In this document: one piece after another, positions 11,293 to 23,802 of the stretch | Layout of the letters: each line of letters starts with the position of its first letter | Position numbering within the stretch: position 1 is the stretch's first letter | Source: Todiramphus chloris collaris | Lineage: Eukaryota; Chordata; Aves; Coraciiformes; Alcedinidae | NCBI GenBank assembly: GCA_025345505.1 | Contig: JANVCC010000076.1 | Location: 8,829,156 to 8,893,155, forward strand | Direction of reading: 5' to 3' | DNA: 64,000 nt | Position numbers and translations under genes: made by a program | The notes under the pieces: generated by a model | Told to the model about the DNA's origin: nothing | Seen by the model: only the letters and a program-made list of their open reading frames with translations | Databases searched by the model: none

Positions 11293-14200
11293 AATTCCAC
11301 ACATGCATAGAATATCAGAGACTGAAAAATGGAAAGCTAGGAAATGAGGTGAGCTCACCTTACTTTTTTGTTTTTTGGGTTTTTTTTTTAAGTTTTCTTG
11401 GTGGTGTTTAGGTGCTGGAATTCATTTGTCCGAGCACAATGCAGTGAATCAATCTAAAGGCACCAGGGATTAATTTTACCCAGCTTCTGTCAGGGCAGTG
11501 AGCAGCCACAGGTAACGTAGAGCAGGGAGCAGAACAGCCTCCAAACGTGCCAACAAATATGTTTGCAGAACCTCTCTGCTGAGGCCTGATATTTGCATGC
11601 AGCTAGAGATTTACCACTTCTCTGCTTTCTTTAAATGGCTGGTACATACATCGATTTCGACAGCACCCCTGCCCCTCCTCTGCAAAATCCATTCATCGTT
11701 AACTTGTTTAAATTAAACACAAGCACGGACAGGATCAGCAAGCAGCCGTCTGTTTTATTAGAGCTTCTACTTCAAATGTCAGTCTTAGTCCCTCCTTGCT
11801 GGGCTCTGATCTCTCATGACAATTTGATTAACTTTACATTTCCTTTTATTGTTGGAGGAACATTTGGAAAATCTTAACATATCTTACTGGCTGGTTCTGA
11901 GACCAAGATGGTGATTATGTCCATGCTTAGCATCATCCATCAAAATCAGGCATCTGACAGTCAGACCACCTGAAAAACGTGTCATTCCTGAGAAGTTCAT
12001 CGGCCATAAAACATTTCCTACTTGTGAATAATCGCAGGACGCTCCTTTTTCTCCTTGCAGCAATGCTTCCTTTAGGAACGACTTAAACACCTTCGCTAGA
12101 AGGAAACGGTCTCCACTTTGTACCAGATAAGAGCACCTTCTCAGATCCCACCAGCTAGAAACCTGTATCTGGATTTTCCTGACAGCCACATTTCTGTGGT
12201 GAACCCCTTATGGGAACATACTATTAATGAGGGACTGCCAAGATGTGACAGATCCCGGGGAAAAGGATGCTCCATTTCACTTTGACAGGACAGCTCAGAA
12301 CTTTTTCCCTTTTCCTCATGCTCAAGTTAATCTAATACAGTCTCAAGCCACTGGCACATACTTGTCACTACATTTCTGCTGGCCTCTGAGCTTCTGGATC
12401 TTGGCTCAGCCTCAGAGTGTCAAGGCATCAGTGGAAAAGGCTGGAAGTTAGCCTTGTCTTTATGTTTCAAGACCAGGATCAGAAATAGAAGTGGTAAGAA
12501 CCTTATGGAAAAAAAAGCCTGGTTTCCTGGTGGTTTTGACAGAGTTAATCACTGATGGATGTTTAAATTCTTTCTCTGGAATAATTTTCAGTGATTTAAA
12601 GGTGTAGATACTTGGTTATTCTGAAAAGCCACACCACTTGCTGCCATTTCTGAGGGCATTAAGATGACTTTACCTTCAGGAAATACTGGAATGTCACAGC
12701 TCAGCTGATGCTATTAAGCCATGATAACTCTACCCTACACCTAAGCCACCCATTTGCCTGTTCAGTAAAAGCCCAGATTAGCACTAACATATTACGGTCA
12801 TCCAAGAACATGGCTGGGAGACTTGGTCTGAACACAAGTAATTAATGATGGTACCAGGATCCCCCTGATGGCTGTTTCTAACAATTTTCTTCTATTGTAT
12901 CATGTTCAGCCCCTAGTGAAATCCTGCTGCAATTCTCAGCTATTTCTAATCTTTCTTTCCTGAGAAAAGCCACAATTTCAGGCTCTGGAGATGAGCAGTG
13001 CTGTTACCGCTCGGGGTACAGAAGGAGAGCGGTCAGCATTTCAAAAAATAGAGGCTTTCCATAAGACCAGCCTACCAACCCCCCCAAACAACAGCAATCA
13101 GTCTTCTCTCCCATTCTCAGGCAAAGTACTGCTTTTATCTTCTGAGAAATGAATGGCTTTTCTAGTAAGGAAGAAAAAGTGGAGAACAAAACCGAAAAGG
13201 AGATAGAGGAGAATTAGGAGTAGCTACAAAACAGGAGTTGCTGAAATGTATAATAAACAGACTGAGACTCTTTCTAGCATTTTTGCCATTCAAACCCTAG
13301 CAATAGAGGTCTAGACCCTTAAGAAGCACTTTGCTTTCAAATATCAGTACTTTTACCCAAACAACACAGTATTAAACCTCTTTTTCCATGCTTTCAAGAA
13401 GGAAGCAAGCTGGAATCTGGCCCCACATCACCAGCTCTCCCTGCCTGAGTGCCCATAAACCACAGGCCTAATCTAGCCTCTTGCATTTGGTGCTATGGGT
13501 GCTGGAAAGAGGCCAGGCCCCCACTGTCCCAAGGATGTGATAAAACCCCATGTGCCAGTTAATGCACTGCCTCTTACGGGCCCATGCAGCAGGTGAGCAA
13601 TTATCACTCGCAGTCCAGCTTAAAGCTTTACAGGGCCCAAGAGCTGTTTCCAATTAGCCTCAGTGCGCCATGGAAATTAACTCATTTGTGTCACCTTGGC
13701 TTGCAAGTGGGCTGCCAGGAGCTGATGAAACAATCACAATTGAGTACAGGTGGCACCTCCCCTCTCCTCCCGTTCCTTGGCACTCTGTGCACCGGATCCA
13801 AAGGGGCTATATTTCATGGAAGAATATACGGATGGAAAAACCGCCTTGATTCATAAGCAGGACCTGAGGAAGGGTTGATCCATCCCCAGGGTCTCATTTC
13901 CATGGCATTTTTCCAGATGGGTTCTCTGTGTCCCGAGAAACAGACTTCTGAGCACTTCCCTTTGGATTATTCAGGAATCTCACGAGGCTCCTCAGCATTT
14001 GGCTTATAAAAGCCTCTCTATAAAGAACTGTGTCGTATGTGTGTTTTATCTGTGAGCCTTGTATAATGAATGCTCTCAGACATTATGAGCCCGTTTGGAG
14101 CCTGTGGTAAAGCCAGCACCATTCCGTCAGGCTAACTACAGTGTCATTGCTGCCAGGCTTTTTCTCTTAAAAGGATCTTCTGAAAGTTGATGTCAGGGCT

Positions 14201-14347
14201 AAAATTAGGCTAAATACTTGCAGGGATCCTTCTGTGATCTCAAAATACAACTCCAGTGCCTATCAATGGTGTGTGTATCAAAGATCAAGGGAAGGATAAT
14301 CTCATGGACAAGGACCAAGAGTGTTGAGGAGCTCTTAACTGCTAGAA
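11293..14347. other. Non-repetitive segment, no gene seen
   Basis: About 3 kb of unique sequence with no CR1, LTR or exon-like signal that I could recognise. ORFs are short (60-100 codons) and unsupported. Confidence 0.55.
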
Positions 14348-14530
14348 GACTAGAACAGGTTGCCCAGAGAGGCGGTGGAGGCCCCATCCCTGGAGACGTT
14401 CAAGATCAGGCTTCATGAGGCTCTGAGCAACATGATCTAGTTGAGGATGTCCCTGCTCACTGCAGGGGGGTTGGACTAGATAACCTTCGGAGGTCCCTTC
14501 CAACCCAGGGCATTCTATGATTCCATGATT
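14348..14530 (+). mobile_element. CR1 LINE 3'-end fragment
   Basis: The fragment starts within the ORF2 terminus ('gaacaggttgcccagagagg') and carries 'atgtccctgctcactgcagg' followed by 'ggttggactagataacctt'. It ends in two CR1 octamers (ATTCTATGATTCCATGATT) at 14530. This 3' UTR type is shared with the copies at 30573, 35829 and 53111. Only the non-catalytic end is present. Confidence 0.92.
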
Positions 14531-15294
14531 TTCTGAGCTTTGCTATAAAAAATTCTGTGTGATTTTGAGCACGTCACCCCATTTCTCTGTGCTTGTTTTC
14601 TCCCGTCAGAGACTGCAGTAATCATCTCTGGGTGAGGTTGTGGAGATAAGTATATTGTAATTGTATCTAACTGTGATGTTTAAGAGATCTCTTGCTTCTA
14701 CGGCTTGATTTTCAGCTTCATGAGCTCCACTCACATGAGCTCCTTGTAGCACCTCACTCTTGGAGAAAGAAGATGAGCTATAAGCTGAGTGTGATGGTGT
14801 ATCCATCTAAAACTATCTGTAGAACAAATGATTAAACTTCAGGGATAGTTCATCTGGGTGTTATGTTTGGACCAAATATAAATTAAAAAGCCAAATTCAG
14901 CCCTTTTATGGCAGAATCAAGTTCTGTTGGTTACGTACTTATGCAATGACTGAAGAAGAGACTGAGTTGTTTAAAAAAAACCCCCAGAATTGAATAAAAC
15001 TGTAACTGAAAATTCACATGCAGAAGGCACTCCACCAAACAAATGTTGAGTGCTGAGTGACAGCTTGCTTAGCCAGAAGAAAGGTGGGTCAGGAGCACAA
15101 TAATCTCCAGGGAGACACACAGTTCATCAAAATGTGAACTACAGCTCAGGTCATTATTTCCGGAAGCTAATGGAAGTTAATGACACTGAACTTAGGAGCT
15201 CATTGGAGCAGTGGGGATCAGAGCTGCATTGTACTCAGCAGAAGACATTGCTTGCACTGGAGAGATGGCTGATACCTAGAAAATGGTGTAGTTT
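14531..15294. other. Non-repetitive segment, no gene seen
   Basis: Unique, AT-leaning sequence of about 0.76 kb. No recognisable gene or repeat. Confidence 0.55.
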
Positions 15295-15640
15295 TCATAG
15301 AATCACAGAATCGTTGCTGTTGGGAGGAACTTTTAAGGTCATTGAGTCCAACCGTTACTCCAGCACTGCCAAGTCTACCACTAAACCATGACCCTCTGCA
15401 CCACATCTCCACAGCTTTGAAACTCCTTCAAGGATGGGGAGTCCACCACTGCTCTGGGCAGACTGGGACAGGCCTTGATAACCCTTGCGGGGAAGACATT
15501 TTTCCTACTGTTCAACCTAAACCTTCCCTGGCACAACTTGAGGCCATTTCCTCTTGTCCTGTTGCTTTTTCCTTGGGAGAAGAGACCAATCCCACCTGGC
15601 TCCAACCCCCTTTCAGGGAGTTGTGGAGAGTGAGAAGGTC
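15295..15640 (-). mobile_element. CR1 LINE, 5'-truncated
   Basis: It opens with the reversed tail (TCATAGAATCACAGAATCG) and passes through the 'ccactaaaccatgaccctct' UTR block into the reversed ORF2 C-terminus. On the minus strand a frame still gives a peptide of the '[24 protein letters not shown]' type. It breaks off at about 15640, just before a CpG-rich segment. Confidence 0.93.
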
Positions 15641-17880
15641 TTTGATTGGGGTTTTTGTTCCACACGAGCAGCACACAGCTGCCGAGAGCCCAACTCGTCT
15701 GGGTTTTAGCACGCACAGGAACCAAAACGCCGCGGCAGCAGCATCACGGAAGGCGCGCAGCCGTCGCTGCAGCAATTGAATGAGCTGCAGTAATGACAGG
15801 CGGGGGCTTTTGCAAAACCCAGGACCAGCGGGAGAGCTTTCGGCAGCGAAGGGCCAGACCCTGGGGGTGGCTCTGCACTGGGGAGGGGAGCTTCCCAGAA
15901 CTGGAAATGTCAAACTGCTTCATAAGGAGAGTCAGGCCTGGGCTCAAACCCAAAATGTCAGGACAAATCTGAACTGCCCCAAATTTGGATCTGGATGTGA
16001 AATCTGTGGCTTGGGCCCATTTCTGGTTTGTATTTAAAAAGCTAATTGTCTCTTGCTATGGGTAGCTGAAGTATCACAAGAATGGACATGGAAGCAGCAG
16101 ATTGAAATCTGTCAGGATCCCATTTTGCAGTAGTCAAAAAAAACCCCAAAACCTTCTTTCCTGGATGGAGGGAACAAGCTTCGCCACATCTGCGAGCCAG
16201 GGAAAATGGAAACTCTGGAGTGAATAATTATACACAAATGTTTACAAAAAATAAATAAGAAGAACGTATGCGTAAGTCAAGAATAACAAATGACATGCGG
16301 CCAAAACCCCGAATAGCTACTACGGCTCGGGACTGGGATATGCAATTTTCACATCATTTGCAGCCTTGGGCAGCTAGAAAGGGTGGTTAGGAGATATTAG
16401 TATACAACGGCTGCTCAGTACCTGGTATTTATAGCAAATTTCCAGTGGCTGAGGAAATGGATCACAAAGCCCCAGCCTGGGAAAGGATGGAAAAAGGCCA
16501 GGATAGCCAGTTTTCTGGGTGTTCCTGGCCAAGAGAGAGGACTTGGGCAATATGCAGTCTCCTTCGGGTCTGCGTATGCAGAAACCCAGACTCCTGCGAT
16601 TGTTTCTGTCCTGGGCTTGCTTCACTGCCCTTTGTTCAGTTCTCATTTCAGACATATCTCCTGCATGCTTCTCCTCCAAGGACTGACAGGTCTCATCTCA
16701 CAGCAGATAGTACCTCCTTTCATACTTTTGCTCCCAACCTACCCATGCATCCTTGGGGGATGGGCTCTGTCCTTCAGAGCCTGCAGGACTTCTGCTTTGG
16801 TTGTGTTTTGCAGAAAGCAGCTAAAGCCTGAGGTCTGTGTGCCCAGCTTGGGTTCCTCAGGGCTCCCACCTACCTAAAGGGTCACAGCCCTCTCTAAGGG
16901 CTTGCTTCTCTAGAGCTCACCTGACTCTAATCCTGAGCAAGAGAGAAGTACAAAAACTGTGTGTGAGCAGAAGAGTGCTCACTTCTGCACCCAAAAGGAG
17001 ATGTAACAGAGATGTCAGCTACCTGGTGCCATCAGCATTGTCTCTCTTTGGAAGTGGCCTGTCCCCAGGAGAAGGTCACTTGGTGGTTTGCTCTTCCCAA
17101 GTTGAAGTCATGAGTACCCAGCAGTGATCAGAGCAGGCTGGAAGCTTGACCATCTCTCAAGGAGTGCAAGAATAACCATTCATCCTCATCTTTTTGAGTT
17201 ACAGGAGGGTAGTGACTTTACAGGCCTCTGTTCGTGCTCAGTAGCAGACAGCTGAGCTTCTGGAATAGGACAATATTCCTGAGCACCTCTTGACTCCTTC
17301 CAGTAGATTACTGGGGACCAATTTACCATTTACTGGTGCTATGAAAAATAAAAGAGAGAGGGAAGCAATTTGGGAACTATCAAAGTGAGTAGCTGTAGCT
17401 TTTACGGATCTGGTTTTATGAGAGATTGTTTCCAGGTGACTCTTGGCTGGTGCAAGGGTTTGCCTGACACAGAATGAGTCAGTTTGTGGAGGGGGCTTGA
17501 GGCGATCAGACGAACTCTGTTGACAGCCAGTCAGAAAGGAAAGCAGAACCCTATCTGCCCGTGGCTGTGGGCTGCAGGAGATGTTGCATTAAGATGTACA
17601 CTGCAGGGATTTCCTCCCTGTGAGTGTGCAGTAACAGGGCCCATTGCACAAATAATTGGTAGTGTCTAGGTAGGAAAGCACGCAGGATCTGGCAGCCACA
17701 TACTCTTCACCTCCTCCAAACTCATAGCTGGCTGCGAGAGGGGAAAAATCACTACAAGCTGCATCTGAAAGTAAACAGAGTGGTTTCAAATTGCAACGCG
17801 ACATCAAGGTTGTTGGGCAAGAATTCAGTTTTTGCTAGAGGTGGGCATTATGTAAAGTGAGACAGATCTTAACTGCTGAA
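15641..17880. other. Non-repetitive segment with a CpG cluster and a possible conserved patch
   Basis: Unique sequence. It holds a dense CpG cluster at 15660-15865 (listed separately) and an AT-rich patch with unusually many CpGs at 16190-16390. No gene structure was recognised. The 128-codon ORF at 16445-16831 has no known motif. Confidence 0.5.
15660..15865. promoter_or_regulatory. CpG-island-like cluster
   Basis: I count about 16 CpGs in 205 bp of roughly 60% G+C, including 'acgccgcggc' and 'ggcgcgcagccgtcgc'. By hand count the observed/expected ratio is about 0.9, in a window where CpG is otherwise depleted. It contains a purine/CAG-rich stretch and 'gcaattgaatgagctgcagt', which has a homeodomain-like AATTGA core. 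It directly follows the truncated end of a CR1 copy. Promoter or enhancer function is inferred, not shown. Confidence 0.4.
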
Positions 17881-18346
17881 CTGTGTCCAAAGAAGGGCAA
17901 TGAAGCTGGAGAATGGTCTAGAGCACAAGTCTTATGAGGAGTGGCTGAGGGACCTGGGGTTGTTCAGCCTGGAGAAAAAGGAGGCTTGAGGGAGACCTTC
18001 TCTCTCTCCACAAATCCCTGAAAGGAGGTTGGAGCCAGGTGGAGTCAGTCTCTTGTCCCAGGGAACAAGTGACAGGACAAAAGGAAACAGGATCAAGTTG
18101 TGCCAGGGGAGGTTTAGGTTGTACATTAGGAAAAATGTCTTCCCCACAAGGGTTGTCAAGGGCTGTCCCAGTCTGCCCAGGGCAGTGGTGGAATCCCCAT
18201 CCCTGGAGGAGTTTCAAAGCTGTGGAGATGTGGTGCTGAGGGACATGGTTTAGTGGTAACCTGTCAATTCTGGGTTATTGCTTGGACTCTATGACCTTAA
18301 AGGTCTCTTCCAATGAAAATGATGCTATGATTCTATGGATTCTGTG
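17881..18346 (+). mobile_element. CR1 LINE, 5'-truncated
   Basis: The copy starts in ORF2 at the 'ctgtgtccaaagaagggcaa' block (VQRRA region). It continues through relics of the SYEEW, GLFSLEK and RTRGNGIKL regions and then the 'gggacatggtttagtggtaa' UTR block. It ends with degenerate octamers near 18346. Frameshifts separate the coding relics. It is a close relative of the copies at 7531-7980 and 41863-42366. Confidence 0.95.
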
Positions 18347-18489
18347 CAAAATTAATGGCTATTTTGATCTGGGATTTCAGCCAGGCCATTTGAAAGACTT
18401 TTCTGACATTCAGACCCAGGGTGAGATGCAAGCACCTTCTCTTTCTCACTTTTTCTGGCAATCAAGTTCAGCAGACATGCTGTCCTGAT

Positions 18490-18960
18490 TCAGTGTTGGG
18501 GAGGTTTTGGTACGATCCCAAGAGTGATATTAAGACACAAAGGAGGTCAAATGCCATATACCAAAAACAACTTCAATTCTCAAAAGTGAAAGAAGCAGTG
18601 ATAGAACAGAATGGAACAAACAGGATGGAAACTAAGCGAGCGTTTGCAATAGAGTAGCAAGAATAGCCACCACCACCGATCCGCAGCGTCCCAGGGGTCC
18701 GAATCCTTTGATTCTTCAGCGGTGGTTGATGGTGCTAGGGCCTGTCTCAACAGTCTTTTTATCTATCAATGGTACATATGGCAATGGTACAGCTCTGCAT
18801 GCCTGCACATGCATGCATGCTATCAGTGGATGGGCTGAAATTGTTGAGATCCAGTGCACACACTCAGGATTGATGATAATGAGGTGTGGGGGCTGCAAGA
18901 GAAGCCACCCGGATGTGGCTCCGTTATTGTGACATGGTTCAGTGCGTGCAAGGCTGGATA
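18490..18960. repeat. Suspected old dispersed repeat (LTR-like?), unidentified
   Basis: The segment keeps more CpG than its neighbours (for example 'accgatccgcagcgtccc' near 18677 and 'gtccgaatcc' near 18698). It also contains a (GCAT)-rich palindromic run at 18798-18821. The texture, with many CpGs and a low-complexity purine lead-in, reminds me of degraded endogenous-retrovirus LTR sequence in birds, but I cannot name a family and see no TG...CA ends. Confidence 0.25.
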
Positions 18961-20935
18961 TGAAGAGGAGCAGGAGCTTACAGGGTTCCTCTCTCTGATG
19001 TCTCTCTGATTAGCTGATGTCTAATGAAGCCACAGCGGCGAGGAGCATTGTTGGTCATCAAAAAAGGATTTGGAGAAAGAGAGGCAATTTTGAGTTCGTG
19101 CTTGTTCTGTAAGATTGAAAAGTTTTGTGGGGTTTTTAATTTCTTACATACACTTTTTCAATTTCTTATTTTTCATTCCAACCTTTCTTTCCCTTCTTCT
19201 GCCCCCTCTTCCCCCATAATCTCTTCTTTCTATTAAGGGAAAGGCAGAAGGATGAGATGGTTTTCAGAGCCAAAAAAGTGCAGAGTTGACAGCCAAAAGG
19301 GAAAAAGGAAAAAATACAATATCCCTCCAAGTCCATACCCTGTGATTCCTCAATTTTGTTCAAAGAAACCCCAAAACAATAGCCTGTTATTACTAGAAGT
19401 AATCCTTAGCTTTCCAATAAAAGAAGGCCCTAAACTACACCATTTTCACCAAGAAGAAAAAAATAACCACAACACAACAAACCAAAAAAACCTTCAAGAT
19501 GAAAAAGAGACCCTTTTTTAATGGAAGAAACCTCTAAAAATTTTCCGCTCCTTCTAGGAATCCTGACTGACTGCTGCTTTTGTCTAAAACCTGGACCTGG
19601 TTTTTAGTTTGGCAGCTTTAAAGCAGCCAACAGGACAGACTGATCTACAATGCAGGGCATGTGGGAGTGCAGCAGGCAGGAGCCAACGCCCAGCTATCCA
19701 AATGCTGGTGCTTGGAACTACCTGGATGAGAAGGAACCTGCTGATTACAGGCGGTGGCAAGATGGTGCTTCTTCTACCTGCTTCATCAGCCCCCGTGGCT
19801 GTGGAAGCCTTCTGTTTGCTGTGGGAAAAAGACCCAAAGGACAGGAAAAGAGAGTAAAATGCCATTTTTGTCCCAACGGAGGATGCCGAGGCCAGCTCAG
19901 CAGTTCCTCCTGTGTTTCTCTCTGGGATACAGTGCTGTCACATCATCATGTCTTGTTCCCCTGCATGTTCATTCTTTGGTGTCTGTTGACAAAATCAAAG
20001 GGTCTTTTCACTCTGTTCCTTGATTTAAGAGGTAAGATCCAGATCCAGTCCTCTTGGAAATCAGTAGGAGCATTGCCACTAGCTTTCCTTGGGGTGACAT
20101 CCAGCACATAGCCCTGGACCCCAGTGTCTCCTGCTCCACAGGGAGGACTATATCGTCCCTCGCAGACACCTCCTCCTCCCATGGTGATCTTGTTAGCTGA
20201 AAACCCCTCTTCTCTTGCTGTTCACATTCTTTTCTGGTATTACATCACTTTGCACTTTGTGCCAATACCAAATGTCAAGTGTCCCTTTTCCTTTTATTTC
20301 TAACCCTTCCAAAACTCAGTTGGTTTTTTTAACTTCCCTTTTTTGTTCCCTGCTGATGCTTTTGTCTGAGGCTGAAAGCTCTGTTCCAGGCTTTGCACTG
20401 TAGTGAGTCCAGGGGCTTTATCTCATCCCCTGCAGACAAAGAGTTAACTCCCTCCCCACCCCTCCTGCAAGTGGAGGCTTTAGAAGGGATTGTAGCATCA
20501 TTCCTTAGGCATACCCAGATGCTCAGTATTAACGTAGGCAGCTCCGCAAAGATTGTTTCCTGCTACTCGTCGGACGGGAAGAGTATTTGGATGAAGTAGT
20601 GGTTTGGGTATCAATTTGCAGGTCTGGAGTATAACTCAAGTGGAAAGAGATTTAGATCCAATTACTTGATGTAATTCAGAATACAGAAGAGCCCTCTGTT
20701 GCTAAGACAGTAGTTTTTGGTTAGCTTTTATTTCACTGGCAAAAGCCAGAGCAAGCTGTAGTCTTGTGAATTCTTTGAGGCCAAAACCCTCCATCTCAGC
20801 ACGCTGAGCATCAGAGCAGGCACTGAGATATGACTCAAAAGGTGTGTATTTAGCTACATTCTCTAATGAATTAAAAACAAAAACAAGACAAGACCAAACT
20901 GAAAATAAACAGAAGTAATTCTGAGCTGTGGCCAG

Positions 20936-20983
20936 TTAAAACAAAACAAAACCAAACCCACCAAAACCACCACCAAACCTCCA
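20936..20983. repeat. A/C-rich low-complexity tract
   Basis: A run of AAAACAAAACC-like units with only A and C (apart from the edges) over nearly 50 bp. It resembles a decayed simple repeat of (CAAAA)n type. Confidence 0.8.
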
Positions 20984-23547
20984 CTCTTTTTAGTATTTTT
21001 CTGTAAGCTTATTTTATTCCTTTTGCTCTGTCTGGGTCGTGAAGCTGAACTCCTCTCCTGGCACTTTAATGTAGCTTTCATGCCACAGGCAGATACTGTT
21101 TTGTTTGTCTCCAGCGCTTTTAAAGTTGTTTGGATCCAGCCTTGGTTTCATCTCTGTTGAAAGCAAAAGCAACATCATAAAAAACAAAAATGGAAAAAAA
21201 AAAAAAGAAGCGTTCTTTAGTGCTTCTATTCACCCATTTTATTATAAAGCTTTATTCTGAGCCTAAACTAAGCTGATTATATCCTTTAAAATTTGATTAC
21301 AAATGGACAAAAATCTATTCATTAAAGTAGGGGAGGGGAAGGGGTGACTTGTCTGACCTGAAAAGCAGCACTGAAAAACTAGGAGATTTAGTTATCTTAA
21401 AACAAGATGGAACCTAAACTAACCTCTCACCACCACCTCCCCCACCCTCTCGAGAGTACTCAGCGGCTAGAAAGAGAGGTGGATAAGGAACAAAATGGTG
21501 CAGAAACCTTGAAAAAATGCTAAAGCTGCCTGGCTGAATAGCTGCTACTGCTGTGGAGCTGTGTAAGGCGTTCACTGAAGTTGAAATTTTCCAGAAAATT
21601 AAACCTTGCTCTCCCATTTGTTTAGAACCAAGTTTAATTTTGCCATATTATTTATTCCAGCAACTCAATTTAATTCTGCAGCTTGAAGAAATTTGAAATA
21701 TACCGGAGAAGATACAAGAATAGATTCTTGTTCCAGTATGAAAACCTGCAGTCTGTGATAAATAACAGAGCACGATCCCGAGCTGTCTCCTGGATTGTTG
21801 GAGCCGAAGGTATTTCCCCACAAACCTCCAAGGTTTGTTTTCTGTTTCCAATCATCGCGACTGCAGGCTCCTTGAGGCAGGGACTGCTCTTTGTCAGCCT
21901 CAGCACCACAGTCTAGCTCTGCCCTCGCCTGGGTGACCAGGGAGGTCACTCAGCTCAGTCCTAAAGTTAGTTCTGTTCCTCACTGTTTCTCTGTTGCGTT
22001 ATTGGCATCTCTGTGTGTCTAAAGGAAAGAAATGGAGGTTAAAAGGAGAGGGAAGAAAGACTTGCCTGTCACAGTAAACCTGTCCATCTGCACAACCCCT
22101 GCCTGTTCTTTGCACCTCTGAGCCATCTTGAGTACCAAGTTTTGTCTTCGTTCTATTCCAGGATCCCCCCCTTGTGCAGTCTTCCAGTGAATTCACCTCA
22201 GGACCTGGCCAAACGAAAAGAACTTGTGCCAGATTCATCAATACCTTTCTAAAAACAAAACCAAGAAAAAGCAACACCAGAGGGTTGAGCTAAAGATGTT
22301 TGACAGGCTGTGCTTTGCCTGCTGGGCTTTAAAGTCCAGCCAGTACTAACTGTGCACCAAAATGGGGTGGTTCTCTCCCCACCCTTCCACAATGATTTAA
22401 GCCAAAAGAAGGATGCCTGCTTGCTAACCTGCTGCGAACTCCAGGAAAGAGCAAGGCCGATTTCGCTGTGTCACGAGCTGATCTTTCGCAGATGCTGAGA
22501 AGCTAGGAAGTGCAATTATGGGGAAATTGCACTAAGGCAAACAAGTACATGCCAAGTTCTGCCATTATCCATTACTCACCTGAGCCCCTTGATTGTGGCA
22601 GACAACGCACCATCTGCATGTGCTTTGTCAGAGGGGAAACAACCAATCCCAAGAGCAGTGTCTGAATGGGGGAGCAGGAACAGAGGAGGAGGCTCCTGGA
22701 AGGAACAGGCACCCAAGAACCACTGCAAAGTTGTAGAGGTGCCCAAGAGCTGTGGTAGCTGAGACCTTCTCCTGGGTGACCCCAGATAGGGTGACCTCAG
22801 TACTGCCACATGGTAGTTCCTGTTGTTTTTGGCCATCAGGGCTTTTTCCAAATCCCTGAAATCTGGCCCTCCTGAGTGTGTGGTGTGAAGCTCAGTTCTC
22901 ACAAGAACAGGCTTTCCAGGCACTCAGAGATGTCAGATACTTCCAGCTCTCGTTTGGGCCAGAAATAACTCATGATCTTCTTTTCTCAGAATATTCTGGC
23001 AATGCTGTTTCCTAACCCAGCTGGATCCTACTATTCCCAAGGTACCAAAACATAAAAAAAAGAGGAAAACAAATGAACAAAAAACATGTGAGGGCATGAA
23101 AATGAAAGAGTTACCCACACTCAACTGAACCTCAGAGATAGCTCGGTTTTGTTTTTAGCTGAACCCTGGGTTAAGATGCTGTCCTTTTTTGGTAAGTCTC
23201 TGTGGTGTCACCCACGTTCCAGAGGCAGGATGGCTTACAGGTCAGATTGCTGCTCTGTTCCTCACCTTGCTGCCATTGCCATTCATTACCCCCTGTTGCA
23301 AGTTCTTATTTTAGGGAGGGGTTGAAGAGCATCCCCTCCCTTGCAAGGTGTGTTTTGTGATAAATGCCTCAAGAAGCACTGAGATGATGGAGGAGTACCT
23401 GCCCTGGCCCCTGAATGCTCATCTGTACTGGTGGGTTCCCAGGGGAGACTGTCCCCCTGGATAAGCTCATCTAAGCCTCAGCAGGGGTAGAAAAGCCATT
23501 GCCTCCACAAGTTTACACCAAGGGGAGGCTGCAGGATTGCAAGGGGG

Positions 23548-23802
23548 TCATCTAGGATGAGAGGAAATGGCATCAGGTTGCAGCAGGGTAGGTTTAGGTT
23601 GGACATGAGGAACTTCCTCTTCCCCACAAGGGCTGTCAAGGCCTAGCCCAGGGCAGTAGTGGAATCTCCATCCCTGGAGGGGTTTCAAAACCATGGAGAT
23701 GTGGTGCTGAGGGACATGGTTTAGCGGTGACCTGGCAGTGCTGGAGTAGCAGTTGGACTTGATGATCTTAAAAACCTTTTCCAACCTAAACAGTTCTATG
23801 AT
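23548..23802 (+). mobile_element. CR1 LINE 3' fragment
   Basis: The fragment begins in the ORF2 end ('gaggaaatggcatcaggttg') and includes the 'aggtttaggttggacatgag' block. It continues through 'gggacatggtttagcggtga' and ends in a single CR1 octamer at 23802. A small internal deletion removed part of the 'gtcaaggcctggcccagg' block relative to other copies. No catalytic region. Confidence 0.92.

Larger units (their letters stand above)
18347..23547. other. Long segment, mostly non-repetitive
   Basis: About 5.2 kb. The part at 18490-18960 has a composition unlike its flanks and is listed separately. A-rich or A/C-rich low-complexity runs lie at 19440-19510, 20936-20983 and 21190-21209. No exon or gene is recognised. 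The 153-codon ORF at 19650-20111 and the 115-codon minus ORF at 22576-22923 lack motifs. Confidence 0.5.
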
